Positions 56,523-64,000 of a stretch of 64,000 bases of DNA are shown piece by piece. Under the pieces are notes generated by a model. That model worked only from the letters and a program-made list of their open reading frames with translations, ran no database searches and was not told the origin of the DNA. The stretch covers positions 186,001-250,000 of the forward strand of contig CANLQK010000002.1 in assembly GCA_947493255.1 (NCBI GenBank), read 5' to 3'. The position numbers and the translations under genes were made by a program. This DNA is from an uncultured Paracoccaceae bacterium (lineage in GTDB: Bacteria; Pseudomonadota; Alphaproteobacteria; Rhodobacterales; Rhodobacteraceae). Positions within the stretch are counted from its first letter, which is position 1; the number at the start of each line of letters is the position of its first letter.

Positions 56523-56921
56523 TCACGGAAAGCTGACTTTCATGCAAATCGCGGACGCGCCATTGGCGTAATATTGGGCACGGTGTGAAAATGCGATGAA
56601 ACCGGTGCGGTTATAAAGCGCGATCGCCGCGAGATTCGTCTCAGCTACATCCAGAAACACATCTTCGACCCCGCGATCGCGAAGCGCATCAAGGGCGGCG
56701 CGCAACATTGCTGTCGCAAGACCGCGTCCTTGCACGTCGGGGTGTGTTGCCAGTGTTAAAATTTCCGCTTCTGGCCCCATGATACGGAAAACAACAAAAC
56801 AGGTCGCATCCCCAAAAATCGTTGTGGTCGCATCGTCTAGATACCGCGCGAAATCTGCGGCGGGCCAACCGGTCCCGCCAAAGGCTGCCGCATGTGTCTC
56901 AGCCAAGGTTTCTGGAGTCAT
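56523..56921 (-). CDS. rimI: GNAT N-acetyltransferase, RimI type
   Basis: A 132-residue acetyltransferase. The acetyl-CoA motif is ATHPDVQGRGLATAMLRAAL around residues 74-93, followed by the conserved DVAETNLAAIALYNRTGF. Adjacent to tsaB with a 4-bp overlap, the usual pairing for rimI, which acetylates ribosomal-protein N-termini. Slightly short for RimI, but context is strong. Confidence 0.85.
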   Translation of the reverse strand: MTPETLAETHAAAFGGTGWPAADFARYLDDATTTIFGDATCFVVFRIMGPEAEILTLATHPDVQGRGLATAMLRAALDALRDRGVEDVFLDVAETNLAAIALYNRTGFIAFSHRAQYYANGASAICMKVSFP

Positions 56922-57505
56922 GGCAGGATAACGGGTGGTTTTTCGCGAGGCGGCGCCGCGTCTGGCGCTTTAACATAAAGGGGTTTGGGGGCAGGGGTGT
57001 CTGGCCCAGCACGGTCTGCTGTCAACTCTGCCATCGCACGCAAGTGGTCATGCGCCGAAAAATCGGTCGAGACCTGAAATGCGGGCAGCGTGTCGTTCGC
57101 CTGTGTCAAAATAGGTGCTGCCATTTTATCGGCATCAAAAAAGTAAATCTGGTCGCGGGGCGCGGGCACCGCTGTTTGCGCGCGGTTCGCCAGATGCTGT
57201 GTCGTGTCAAACATGGAAACACCAAACGCAGGTATACCAAGACCCAAGGCCAACCCACGTGCCGCAGAAACAGAAATCCGGATACCGGTGAAATTGCCGG
57301 GGCCAACACCAACGCCGATTGCATCGAGGTCTGCCCATGTTTGCCCGTGCTCTGCCAGCAGTTCTTCCAGCAGGACCATCAACCGTTCAGCCTGACCGCG
57401 CGCCATTTCTTCAACGCGGACATGAACGTTGCCGTTCAAACGCAAAGCGGCGGCACAATGTGCCGCCGTTGTATCAAATGCTAAAACCGTTTCGTTAGGC
57501 GGCAA
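56918..57505 (-). CDS. tsaB: tRNA threonylcarbamoyladenosine biosynthesis protein TsaB
   Basis: A 195-residue pseudo-ASKHA-fold partner of TsaD needed for t6A37 of tRNA. It has ETVLAFDTTAAHCAAAL at the N-terminus and GVGVGPGNFTGIRISVSAARGLALGLGIPAFGV. It overlaps the NifU-like gene by 11 bp and rimI by 4 bp, so the three are cotranscribed. Confidence 0.92.
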   Translation of the reverse strand: MPPNETVLAFDTTAAHCAAALRLNGNVHVRVEEMARGQAERLMVLLEELLAEHGQTWADLDAIGVGVGPGNFTGIRISVSAARGLALGLGIPAFGVSMFDTTQHLANRAQTAVPAPRDQIYFFDADKMAAPILTQANDTLPAFQVSTDFSAHDHLRAMAELTADRAGPDTPAPKPLYVKAPDAAPPREKPPVILP

Positions 57506-58055
57506 CGGGGCGTACCTCGACCACTTCAGGGATGTAGTGGCGCAGCAGGTTTTCGATGCCCATTTTCAGCGTCAATGTGGATGATGGGCAACCGGCACAG
57601 GCACCTTGCATGTGCAAATAAACAACGCCGCGATCAAACCCGTGGAACGTGATGTCGCCGCCGTCTTGGGCGACCGCTGGGCGCACGCGTGTGTCCAGAA
57701 GTTCTTTGATCTGGTTCACGATTTCGCCGTCTTCGCCAGTGTGTTCTGCGTGGCCAGACGCCGCCTGTTCGCCTTCAATAACGGGTGCGCCAGACTGATA
57801 ATGTTCCATGATCGCGCCCAAAATCGCAGGCTTGATGTGGTCCCATTCTACGGTGTCTGCTTTGGTCACAGTCACAAAATCAGTCCCGAAGAAAACGCCA
57901 GTCACACCCTCTACTGCGAAAACGCGGTTTGCCAACGGGCTTTTGGCCGCAGCATCTGCGGACGGGAAATCAGCAGTGCCCATTTCAAGCACAGTTTGAC
58001 CTGGCAAGAATTTCAACGTGGCGGGGTTTGGCGTGGATTCGGTCTGAATAAACAT
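57495..58055 (-). CDS. NifU family iron-sulfur scaffold protein (Nfu_N + NifU C domain)
   Basis: A 186-residue Nfu-type scaffold or carrier. The N-terminal Nfu_N domain is seen in MFIQTESTPNPATLKFLPG and GVTGVFFGTDFVTVTK. The C-terminal NifU domain has the cluster motif GACAGCPSSTLTLK (CxxC). It transfers Fe-S clusters to apo-targets. It precedes tsaB by overlap. Confidence 0.92.
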   Translation of the reverse strand: MFIQTESTPNPATLKFLPGQTVLEMGTADFPSADAAAKSPLANRVFAVEGVTGVFFGTDFVTVTKADTVEWDHIKPAILGAIMEHYQSGAPVIEGEQAASGHAEHTGEDGEIVNQIKELLDTRVRPAVAQDGGDITFHGFDRGVVYLHMQGACAGCPSSTLTLKMGIENLLRHYIPEVVEVRPVAA

Positions 58056-58154
58056 AGCGGCAACCTTTTTTGTCAGGCTTTACATATGCGCGTCCAACCC
58101 TGCGAAGTCAAGGTTTGGAACGATTCTAATGTAGGGTTTGCGTTGGCCGTACGA

Positions 58155-58610
58155 TCAGGTGATCGCCTCTAGCCGTTCTTTGGAAATGTCACCGGGAACA
58201 ATCGTGATCGGGATCGTTAGGTTACCAGCCGATTTGGTCAGCTGCGTCACCAGTGGGCCGGGGCCTTTCTTGTCAGTGCCAGCACCTAAAACCAAAACGC
58301 CAACCTCTGGGTCTTCTTCGATCTGGGCCAGAATTTCCTTTTCAGGGTCACCTTCACGGATCACCAGCTCAGGATCAACGTTTTGCTTGTCGCGCATCCA
58401 CTTGGCGAAGACCTCGAAATGCACCTCAATGCGTTCGCGGGCTTCCGCGCGCATGATGTCGGCGACACCAATCCAGTGGTTGAATTCGTCAGGTGGGATG
58501 ATTGACAAAACTTCGACACCGCCACCGGTGTTTGCCGCACGCATGGCCGCAAACCGCATCGCGTTTAGACATTCGCGGCTGTCATCTAAAATAACGAGGA
58601 ACTTACGCAT
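58155..58610 (-). CDS. Universal stress protein UspA family
   Basis: A 151-residue USP domain protein. The N-terminal FLVILDDSRECLNAMRFAAMRAA and the nucleotide-loop region VLVLGAGTDKKGPGPLVTQL indicate an ATP-binding type. Independent gene; role in stress survival is general to the family. Confidence 0.88.
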   Translation of the reverse strand: MRKFLVILDDSRECLNAMRFAAMRAANTGGGVEVLSIIPPDEFNHWIGVADIMRAEARERIEVHFEVFAKWMRDKQNVDPELVIREGDPEKEILAQIEEDPEVGVLVLGAGTDKKGPGPLVTQLTKSAGNLTIPITIVPGDISKERLEAIT

Positions 58611-58673
58611 GTCTGTACTCCCTTAAGCTTTGCAATTGTGGCCGAGGCGTCGCCCACACGCAATGGATAAGTG

Positions 58674-59741
58674 TTATACAAACCGTCGCAGGACGAACCG
58701 AAGGCACAAGATGCCGCCTCTTTGGGTCGCGAAGACCAGTATTTGAAGGGCCAACAGATAAAGTGCCGCCGCTGCTCCAATCGCCAAATGACTGCCCCGT
58801 ATCGTTGCCCGAAAAACCCGTGATTTTCCCAACACCTCGAATGCGCCACGGGCACGTGGCCCGACGGCGTCTGTGACACGAGCCAATCGCGCCGCGTCCT
58901 CGGCGCTGTCCACATACCGCAGCAGTGAGATCGTTTCGGCGACCGAGGTTTGCGTGGCCACGCGCTGTAAATCACGCCCCAATTCGCCCAGCTCGGACAG
59001 TTTCGCGCTGTCCACCACCGCAGACGGTGCAACACGCCCACGGGCGAGGTCGCCGATGCGATCCCAATGGACGGCAGAGCCAACCAAGTCGTTAAGTCGT
59101 GCAACCAACGCAGGTGTCAGCGTGCCCAAACGTCCAGCACTGCGCATTACAGACGCACCCGCTTTCACTGAATAACTGGTGCCACCTGTGGCCAACACAA
59201 CCCCCGTCGCGCCAAGGCCGACAATGGCCAACCCAAGGTCCAACCGATCTACGGTTTCGCCGCTGATGTAGCTCCGCCCAGCGCGGCGTAACGCGTTAAC
59301 GTCCCCCGCCGGCGTCAGTTCGAACGGCAAAGCGCAGGCCCCGATCTGCGCCAATGTATCGCAAGCCGTGATGTCGATTGCGCAAGCCCCACAGGCCGCT
59401 GTTCGGGCCAATGCCCCTGATTGGGCCCTGTCCAGTTGCGCGATGTCTTCAATCATAGCGCGTGGAAGGACAACGTTATGGTCGTTCGCCAAACCTAACA
59501 ACAGGTCCAATTGCATCAGGTCTTCAACGATCAACGCGTCCTGCAAGCGGGGCAGCAGCCACGCCAATGTAACCTGACGGGCCATGGCCCGTGTTAAGGC
59601 GGCATCAATTTGCTCTGCGCTGCGTTCAACAACAGGGCTGGTGAACGGCGATTGCACCATGAACCAACCTGCACAAACCACCGTTAGTGCAAACGGAAAC
59701 ACAGCAAGCGCCATGCGAAAAAGAAACGCGATAAAGGTCAC
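58674..59741 (-). CDS. Hypothetical membrane protein with cysteine cluster
   Basis: A 355-residue protein I do not recognise. Hydrophobic helices occur at about residues 4-28 and 176-192 and near the C-terminus (~320-340, SHLAIGAAAALYLLALQILVF), flanked by basic residues. A periplasmic-type region has CGACAIDITACDTLAQIGAC, five cysteines within about 20 residues. Charged, coiled-coil-like segments lie between. Separate gene with no obvious operon partners. Confidence 0.7.
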   Translation of the reverse strand: MTFIAFLFRMALAVFPFALTVVCAGWFMVQSPFTSPVVERSAEQIDAALTRAMARQVTLAWLLPRLQDALIVEDLMQLDLLLGLANDHNVVLPRAMIEDIAQLDRAQSGALARTAACGACAIDITACDTLAQIGACALPFELTPAGDVNALRRAGRSYISGETVDRLDLGLAIVGLGATGVVLATGGTSYSVKAGASVMRSAGRLGTLTPALVARLNDLVGSAVHWDRIGDLARGRVAPSAVVDSAKLSELGELGRDLQRVATQTSVAETISLLRYVDSAEDAARLARVTDAVGPRARGAFEVLGKSRVFRATIRGSHLAIGAAAALYLLALQILVFATQRGGILCLRFVLRRFV

Positions 59742-59832
59742 GATGATGTTCTGCTCGGTTGGGCGGTCTTCAATGGACGCCGTAGGTTTTGCAGCACCTT
59801 AGCAGTATGCGCTTCATCGGCCAACTCAAACG

Positions 59833-59863
59833 AAAAACGCCCAAGCCTCTGGAGGCCTGAGCG
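59833..59863 (-). terminator. Rho-independent terminator downstream of glnD
   Basis: On the minus strand CGCTCAGGCCT pairs with AGGCTTGGGCG (two G-T wobbles), loop CCAG, followed by TTTTT. It lies 153 bp after the glnD stop. Confidence 0.85.
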
Positions 59864-59985
59864 TAACGGATCAACCAGCCGGGACATGCCGTTGAACAGA
59901 CACCACCTTTGGCGGGCAGGTGGCCTAGGCCAAACTGAGCGCGGGGAACACGCCAGATGGCTCGCCCCTATAAGACCCAGATTCT
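59864..59985 (-). ncRNA. Candidate small RNA or structured glnD 3' UTR
   Basis: About 120 non-coding bases between the glnD stop and its terminator. On the minus strand they contain the 12-bp palindrome TGGCCTAGGCCA and the hairpin CCACCT...AGGTGG (loop 9). A weak -10-like TTATAG lies upstream. It does not match SRP, tmRNA or RNase P hallmarks that I can see. It may be an independent sRNA or only a structured 3' UTR. Confidence 0.25.
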
Positions 59986-60015
59986 GTATCAGGTTTGTGA
60001 CACCGGCAGATGCCC

Positions 60016-62817
60016 TTAGGCCCGTGCCCGTTTCGACCCCTTTGTGATCGCTTCGCGCAACCGTCGCTCCAACGTTTTTTGTTTGCTTTCGGTGTGGAAC
60101 TTCAGGCCGAACATGTCTTTGACATAGAAGGTATCAACAACCTGTTCACCGTACGTCGCGATAACGGCGCTTGCGATGTAGACGTTGCTGTCGGCCAATG
60201 TTCGGGTCAAATCGTGCAGCAAACCAGGGCGGTCACGGGTGTCGACTTCGATGATCGTGTAAATCTCGGACCCGTCGTTGTCGAAGGTGATAGAGGTTGG
60301 CACGTTGAACGCTTTTTCACGTTTCTTCATCTTATCTTTGTCGGCCAAAGCTTCGCGCGCAACCAATTCGCCCATAAGCGTGCGTTCGATCATTTTTCGA
60401 AGGCGGGGCAGGCGGGCTGGGTCGTAGGGGTGGCCATCGGCGTCCTGAACCCAGAACGCGGCGGTGGCATAACCGTCTTTGGTGGTAAACGTTCTGGCGT
60501 CCACAACATTGGCACCAACCAGCGATAATGCCCCACACATGCGGCTAAAGATACCGGGGTGATCATCCATAACAAAACAGACGCGTGTCGCATCGCGGTC
60601 TTCGTCTGGGGTCAGGTTGATCTGAACCTTCTGCGATTCCGGATTGCGCAACAAATTGGCCATATCGACGTGGGCCGTGATGTGAAGACCCTGCCAGTAT
60701 GGCGGGTAATGACGCCCCAGTTCCTTGCGGATGTCTTTTTCGGCCCAATTGGATTGGGTCTGGCTGTTGAGTGCCGCTCGAAGGTTGCGGCGTGCTTCTG
60801 ACCCGCGTTCTTCGCGGTTCAATGCTTCCATACCGTTTTCCAACGCAAATTGCGTTTGGCGGTATAGCGCACGGATCAAAACAGCCTTCCAGTTGTTCCA
60901 CGTATCGGGGCCAACGCCGCGAATGTCGCAGACGGTCAGCACACACAGCAGATCCAACCGTTCGACAGTTTTCACAGCCTTGGCAAAATCGCGCACGGTG
61001 CGCGGGTCAGCAATGTCACGTTTTTGCGCCATGTCCGACATTAACAGGTGGTACCGCACCAACCATTCAACCGTATCGCAATCCTTTTTGGACAATCCCA
61101 AACGCGGGGCAACCTTGCGCACAATCTTGGCGCCAAGGATGGAATGGTCTTCGTCACGACCTTTACCGATGTCATGCAGCAGTAACGCCACATACAGAAC
61201 TTTTCGGTTGATCCCGCCTTTGATGATCGACGCTGACACAGGCAGCTCTTCGTCCAACTCGGCCCGTTCGATCTGCGCCAAATGGCTGATCGTTTGGATG
61301 GTGTGCTCGTCCACAGTGTAGTGGTGGTACATGTTGAACTGCATCATCGCGACGATGGTTGCGAATTCAGGAATGAACGCGCCCAATACGCCCAGTTCGT
61401 TCATCCGACGCAACGCTCGTTCGGGGTTGCCGTGTTTTAACATCAGATCAAGGAAAATGCGCTGGGCGTCTTTGCTGTTGCGCACGGTGTCGTCGATCCG
61501 ATGCAGGTTTGCTTTGACCAGCCGCATGGCATCCGAATGCAACAAGGTGCCCGTGCGCAGTGCTTCTTCGAAGATACGCAACAGATTGACCGGATCCTTC
61601 ACAAACGTGTCGGGGTCTTGAACCGTCAAACGGTTCTGTTCAATCGCGTAGGGGGCTTTTGCCTTTTTGCGCCGCGTGAATAGCCGCTGCAAAACCGGTT
61701 CGGCCTTGAGGTGTGCTTGTTCCTGCGCGACCACGAAAATACGGGTCAGTTCGCCGACACTGGTGGCATGTCGGAAATATTCTTGCATGAAATGTTCAAC
61801 CGCACGCCTGCCGCGCCCGTCTTTGTACCCCATGCGTTCGGCCACTTCGACCTGTAGGTCAAAGGTTAGCTGGTCGGCTGCGCGATTGGTCAGCAGGTGC
61901 AAATGGCACCGAACCGCCCACAGAAAATTATGCGCCGCTTTGAATTCTGCGTATTCGTCTTGGGTGAACACCTTGTGGTCCACCAATTCACGGGCCCCTT
62001 TGACGCCATGAATGTACTTTCCGATCCAATACAAAGACTGCAAGTCGCGCAGGCCGCCTTTGCCTTCTTTGACATTGGGTTCAACCATATACCGCTGACC
62101 GCCTTGTTTGCGGTGGCGTTCGGCACGCTCTGTCAGTTTGGCTTCGATGAAATCGGGCACTGTATTGGCGAACAACTCGTTACGCAGACGTTCTGTCAGC
62201 TCGACAGACAGGTCTTCGTCCCCCGTCAGGAACCGTTCTTCAACCAAGGCGGTTCGGATCGTGTAATCCTCCCGCGCCAGCTTGATGCATTCTTTCACTG
62301 TGCGGCTGGCATGCCCCACCTTCAGCTTCAGATCCCAAAGGATGTAAAGCATGCTTTCAATGGTGCTTTCAGCCCGTTTGGTCAGCGTGTGTGGCATCAA
62401 AAACAGCAAATCGACGTCCGAATGCGGGGCCATCTCGCCTCGGCCAGACCCACCGACGGCAATCAATGACAACCGCTCGTTGTCAGACGGAGTGGGCAAC
62501 GGGTGCAAGTGGGTTGTCGCGAAGTGAAAAACCTCGATCACGACGCTGTCGGTCAGCCACGCAATCGCGCGTGTGGTTTCGCGCGCCTTGAAGGGGGATT
62601 GCAAAAAGGCCGTTGTAATCACATCCCGGCCTGCCTTTAGGGCATCCTTAAGGTGCGCCACGACGTCGCTTCGCGAAACGTCCTCTCCGTCAGGTGTTTG
62701 GGCGGCCGCCGCAGCAAGGGTAGCACGCAACGCCCCGCGATCGAGAATATCGTCCGCGGGGCAAATGAAGTCGTCAGGGGGTGTCGAAAAGGTCAGATCA
62801 GGATCCACCGCGGCCAA
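60016..62817 (-). CDS. glnD: PII uridylyltransferase/uridylyl-removing enzyme GlnD
   Basis: A 933-residue nitrogen-sensing enzyme that uridylylates and deuridylylates PII. The nucleotidyltransferase motif VGGSGRGEMAPHSDVDLLFL starts at residue ~121, with Asp134 and Asp136. The HD phosphohydrolase domain has LLLHDIGKGRDEDHS, and two ACT domains form the C-terminus (FSRMCGALSLVGANVVDAR, RPGLLHDLTRTLADSNVY). The start at a TTG (62817) is uncertain; GTG 62808 is possible. It overlaps the upstream gene by 20 bp. Confidence 0.95.
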   Translation of the reverse strand: MAAVDPDLTFSTPPDDFICPADDILDRGALRATLAAAAAQTPDGEDVSRSDVVAHLKDALKAGRDVITTAFLQSPFKARETTRAIAWLTDSVVIEVFHFATTHLHPLPTPSDNERLSLIAVGGSGRGEMAPHSDVDLLFLMPHTLTKRAESTIESMLYILWDLKLKVGHASRTVKECIKLAREDYTIRTALVEERFLTGDEDLSVELTERLRNELFANTVPDFIEAKLTERAERHRKQGGQRYMVEPNVKEGKGGLRDLQSLYWIGKYIHGVKGARELVDHKVFTQDEYAEFKAAHNFLWAVRCHLHLLTNRAADQLTFDLQVEVAERMGYKDGRGRRAVEHFMQEYFRHATSVGELTRIFVVAQEQAHLKAEPVLQRLFTRRKKAKAPYAIEQNRLTVQDPDTFVKDPVNLLRIFEEALRTGTLLHSDAMRLVKANLHRIDDTVRNSKDAQRIFLDLMLKHGNPERALRRMNELGVLGAFIPEFATIVAMMQFNMYHHYTVDEHTIQTISHLAQIERAELDEELPVSASIIKGGINRKVLYVALLLHDIGKGRDEDHSILGAKIVRKVAPRLGLSKKDCDTVEWLVRYHLLMSDMAQKRDIADPRTVRDFAKAVKTVERLDLLCVLTVCDIRGVGPDTWNNWKAVLIRALYRQTQFALENGMEALNREERGSEARRNLRAALNSQTQSNWAEKDIRKELGRHYPPYWQGLHITAHVDMANLLRNPESQKVQINLTPDEDRDATRVCFVMDDHPGIFSRMCGALSLVGANVVDARTFTTKDGYATAAFWVQDADGHPYDPARLPRLRKMIERTLMGELVAREALADKDKMKKREKAFNVPTSITFDNDGSEIYTIIEVDTRDRPGLLHDLTRTLADSNVYIASAVIATYGEQVVDTFYVKDMFGLKFHTESKQKTLERRLREAITKGSKRARA

Positions 62818-63997
62818 ATGAAGATGGCGCTGCTTCTACTATCGAAATCTGGTTGTTTGCAATCCGCGCAACAGCCAAAGCACGTTGGTTGGACCCATCA
62901 GGGCGCAAACGGAACACGCCAGTGGCACCTGCGAAACCCGCAGACCGTGTCAGGGACGCCGCTGTTAGCGCATTGCGATCACCTGTCGCGGCCAAGGCAC
63001 CAATCGCGGCAATGCCATCATATGCGATGGATGCAAGGCGGTGCGGCTGGCTGCCGTAAGACGTTTCATAGCGGTTGCGGAATGCGGCCTCGCGGCCCGC
63101 GTCGCCCATCGCAAAAATACCGTTCTGCATGCCGGGCAATTCTGCAATTTGTGGTGCTGCGTCCCAACGTGTCAGGCCAACAAGCGGCGAAGAGGATGGG
63201 TTTAAACCTTGATCATCCAATGATGTTGCAAGGATCGGCAAACCACCAGCGACGTTATCAGTGACAAACACCGCTTGGGCGTTGTTGGCGTTGATCGCGC
63301 TGGCAATGGCCGGCGCACGGGCGAAAATACCTTGTTGGTTAAACGGGTAGGATTCTGTGCCAACGATTGTGCTGCCAGCGGCGCGCACAGATGTTGCAAT
63401 GGCATCGCGGCCAACTGCGCCGGGCAGGTCGTCTTGGTGAACGATCATGTAACGTGTGACACCTTGGCGTGTCGCGAATTCGACCAATCGGTCGGACACA
63501 TTGCTAAACGTGTTGCCCAATACAAATACGTTCCCACCAGCAACCGCTGGGTTGTTCGAGAACGCCAAGACATTCACGTTCGCTGGGGCTACCGCAACGC
63601 CAACCGCGTTGGCGCTCGTCGCGTCCAGTGGGCCAAGAATGATCTTTGCACCGTTTGCCACGGCCGCTGCAGCCTGTTGGGCAGCTGTCGCTGGGTCACG
63701 TGCAGTGTTATAAACGGTCAGGTTAACCGTGACGCCATTTAGGTCAGAAATCGCCATGCGTGCGGAATTTTCCAAACTTGCCGCAATCGCGTCCATTTCG
63801 CCTACACCGGTCCCACCAGGTACCAAAAGCGCAACGTTGATCGGGGCGGACGGGTCAATCTCTTGCCCCGAATTCCCGTCTGTTCCAGGAATGGCTAGGT
63901 CACAGGCCGCAAGGAAGGCCATAGTTGTAAACGCGAGAACGCGTGCGGACAGGCGGCGCAAAGCGCGGGCCGGAAGGCTGGGCAAACGGGTTAACAT
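62798..63997 (-). CDS. Penicillin-binding protein activator-like lipoprotein
   Basis: A 399-residue outer-membrane-type lipoprotein with lipobox FLAAC (Cys32) and a periplasmic-binding-protein fold (INVALLVPGGTGVGEMDAIAASLENSARMAI, IILGPLDATSANAVGV, GVTRYMIVHQDDLPGA). Family is annotated as LpoA-like activator of peptidoglycan synthases or as leucine-ABC-binding-like. The start is 3 bp from the right edge, so the ribosome site and promoter are not visible. It overlaps glnD by 20 bp. Confidence 0.82.
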   Translation of the reverse strand: MLTRLPSLPARALRRLSARVLAFTTMAFLAACDLAIPGTDGNSGQEIDPSAPINVALLVPGGTGVGEMDAIAASLENSARMAISDLNGVTVNLTVYNTARDPATAAQQAAAAVANGAKIILGPLDATSANAVGVAVAPANVNVLAFSNNPAVAGGNVFVLGNTFSNVSDRLVEFATRQGVTRYMIVHQDDLPGAVGRDAIATSVRAAGSTIVGTESYPFNQQGIFARAPAIASAINANNAQAVFVTDNVAGGLPILATSLDDQGLNPSSSPLVGLTRWDAAPQIAELPGMQNGIFAMGDAGREAAFRNRYETSYGSQPHRLASIAYDGIAAIGALAATGDRNALTAASLTRSAGFAGATGVFRLRPDGSNQRALAVARIANNQISIVEAAPSSFGRGGS

Positions 63998-64000
63998 GGA

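Noticed and set aside
59864-60000. 6S, SRP, tmRNA or RNase P RNA after glnD
   Set aside because: None of the hallmark conserved segments of these RNAs could be found on either strand.

Overview
The window looks like a chromosomal segment of an aerobic marine alphaproteobacterium of the Rhodobacterales (Roseobacter group). The evidence is the protein families and gene order: an FYDLN-acid protein, an Mrp/Pha antiporter with MrpA and MnhB fused, a sucCD-sucAB-lpd TCA locus, sdhCDA..B with small lipoproteins, the ethylmalonyl-CoA pathway, a LuxR/LuxI pair with a CtrA-type box, and TRAP transporters. Almost all DNA is coding. I see no phage, IS element, CRISPR array or rRNA operon.

Layout: 1-3.1 kb holds pyrimidine reduction genes (preT-preA, preA cut by the window edge) and a DUF1330 protein. 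3.2-9.1 kb is the Mrp antiporter operon. 9.2-13.1 kb has yghU and a TRAP transporter. 13.1-16.4 kb has tRNA-Ala(GGC) with a 34-bp partial copy of its 3' end, an FYDLN protein, a metallopeptidase, a GntR/FCD regulator and a TerB-domain protein. 16.5-28.7 kb is the TCA block on the minus strand: mdh, a pyruvyl-transferase-like gene, then sucC, sucD, sucA, sucB and lpd with five small or membrane genes among them. 28.9-37.4 kb has a TSUP permease, the mcl2-NnrU-DUF1737-mch operon and the sdh operon. 37.5-44.7 kb has deoD, secreted proteins, ethylmalonyl-CoA mutase, an acyltransferase and crotonyl-CoA carboxylase/reductase. 44.8-48.9 kb has the quorum-sensing pair, a RecD-like helicase and an SDR. 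48.9-56.5 kb has a TIGR02186/TSUP pair and a BMP-type nucleoside ABC importer ending in a purine nucleoside phosphorylase. 56.5-64 kb has rimI, tsaB, a NifU-like protein, a universal stress protein, an unknown membrane protein, glnD and a penicillin-binding protein activator.

Functional reading: the centre of the window concentrates acetyl-CoA oxidation (2-oxoglutarate dehydrogenase, succinyl-CoA synthetase, succinate and malate dehydrogenases) and acetyl-CoA assimilation (ccr, ecm, mch, mcl2). The most notable signal is a 10-bp palindrome, TGTGATCACA, found as a pair about two helical turns apart upstream of sucC, as two or three copies upstream of sdhC, and once just before the start codon of the GntR gene at 14838. 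This suggests an autoregulated GntR repressor or activator that controls the TCA locus. Other regulatory signals are a perfect RutR-type box before the nucleoside importer, a TTAA-N7-TTAAC CtrA box before luxR, TTGCGCAA-core palindromes near ecm and mdh, and four 11-bp-phased GTACAC-like repeats just upstream of lpd. All regulator assignments are inferences from sequence by eye; no search was run.
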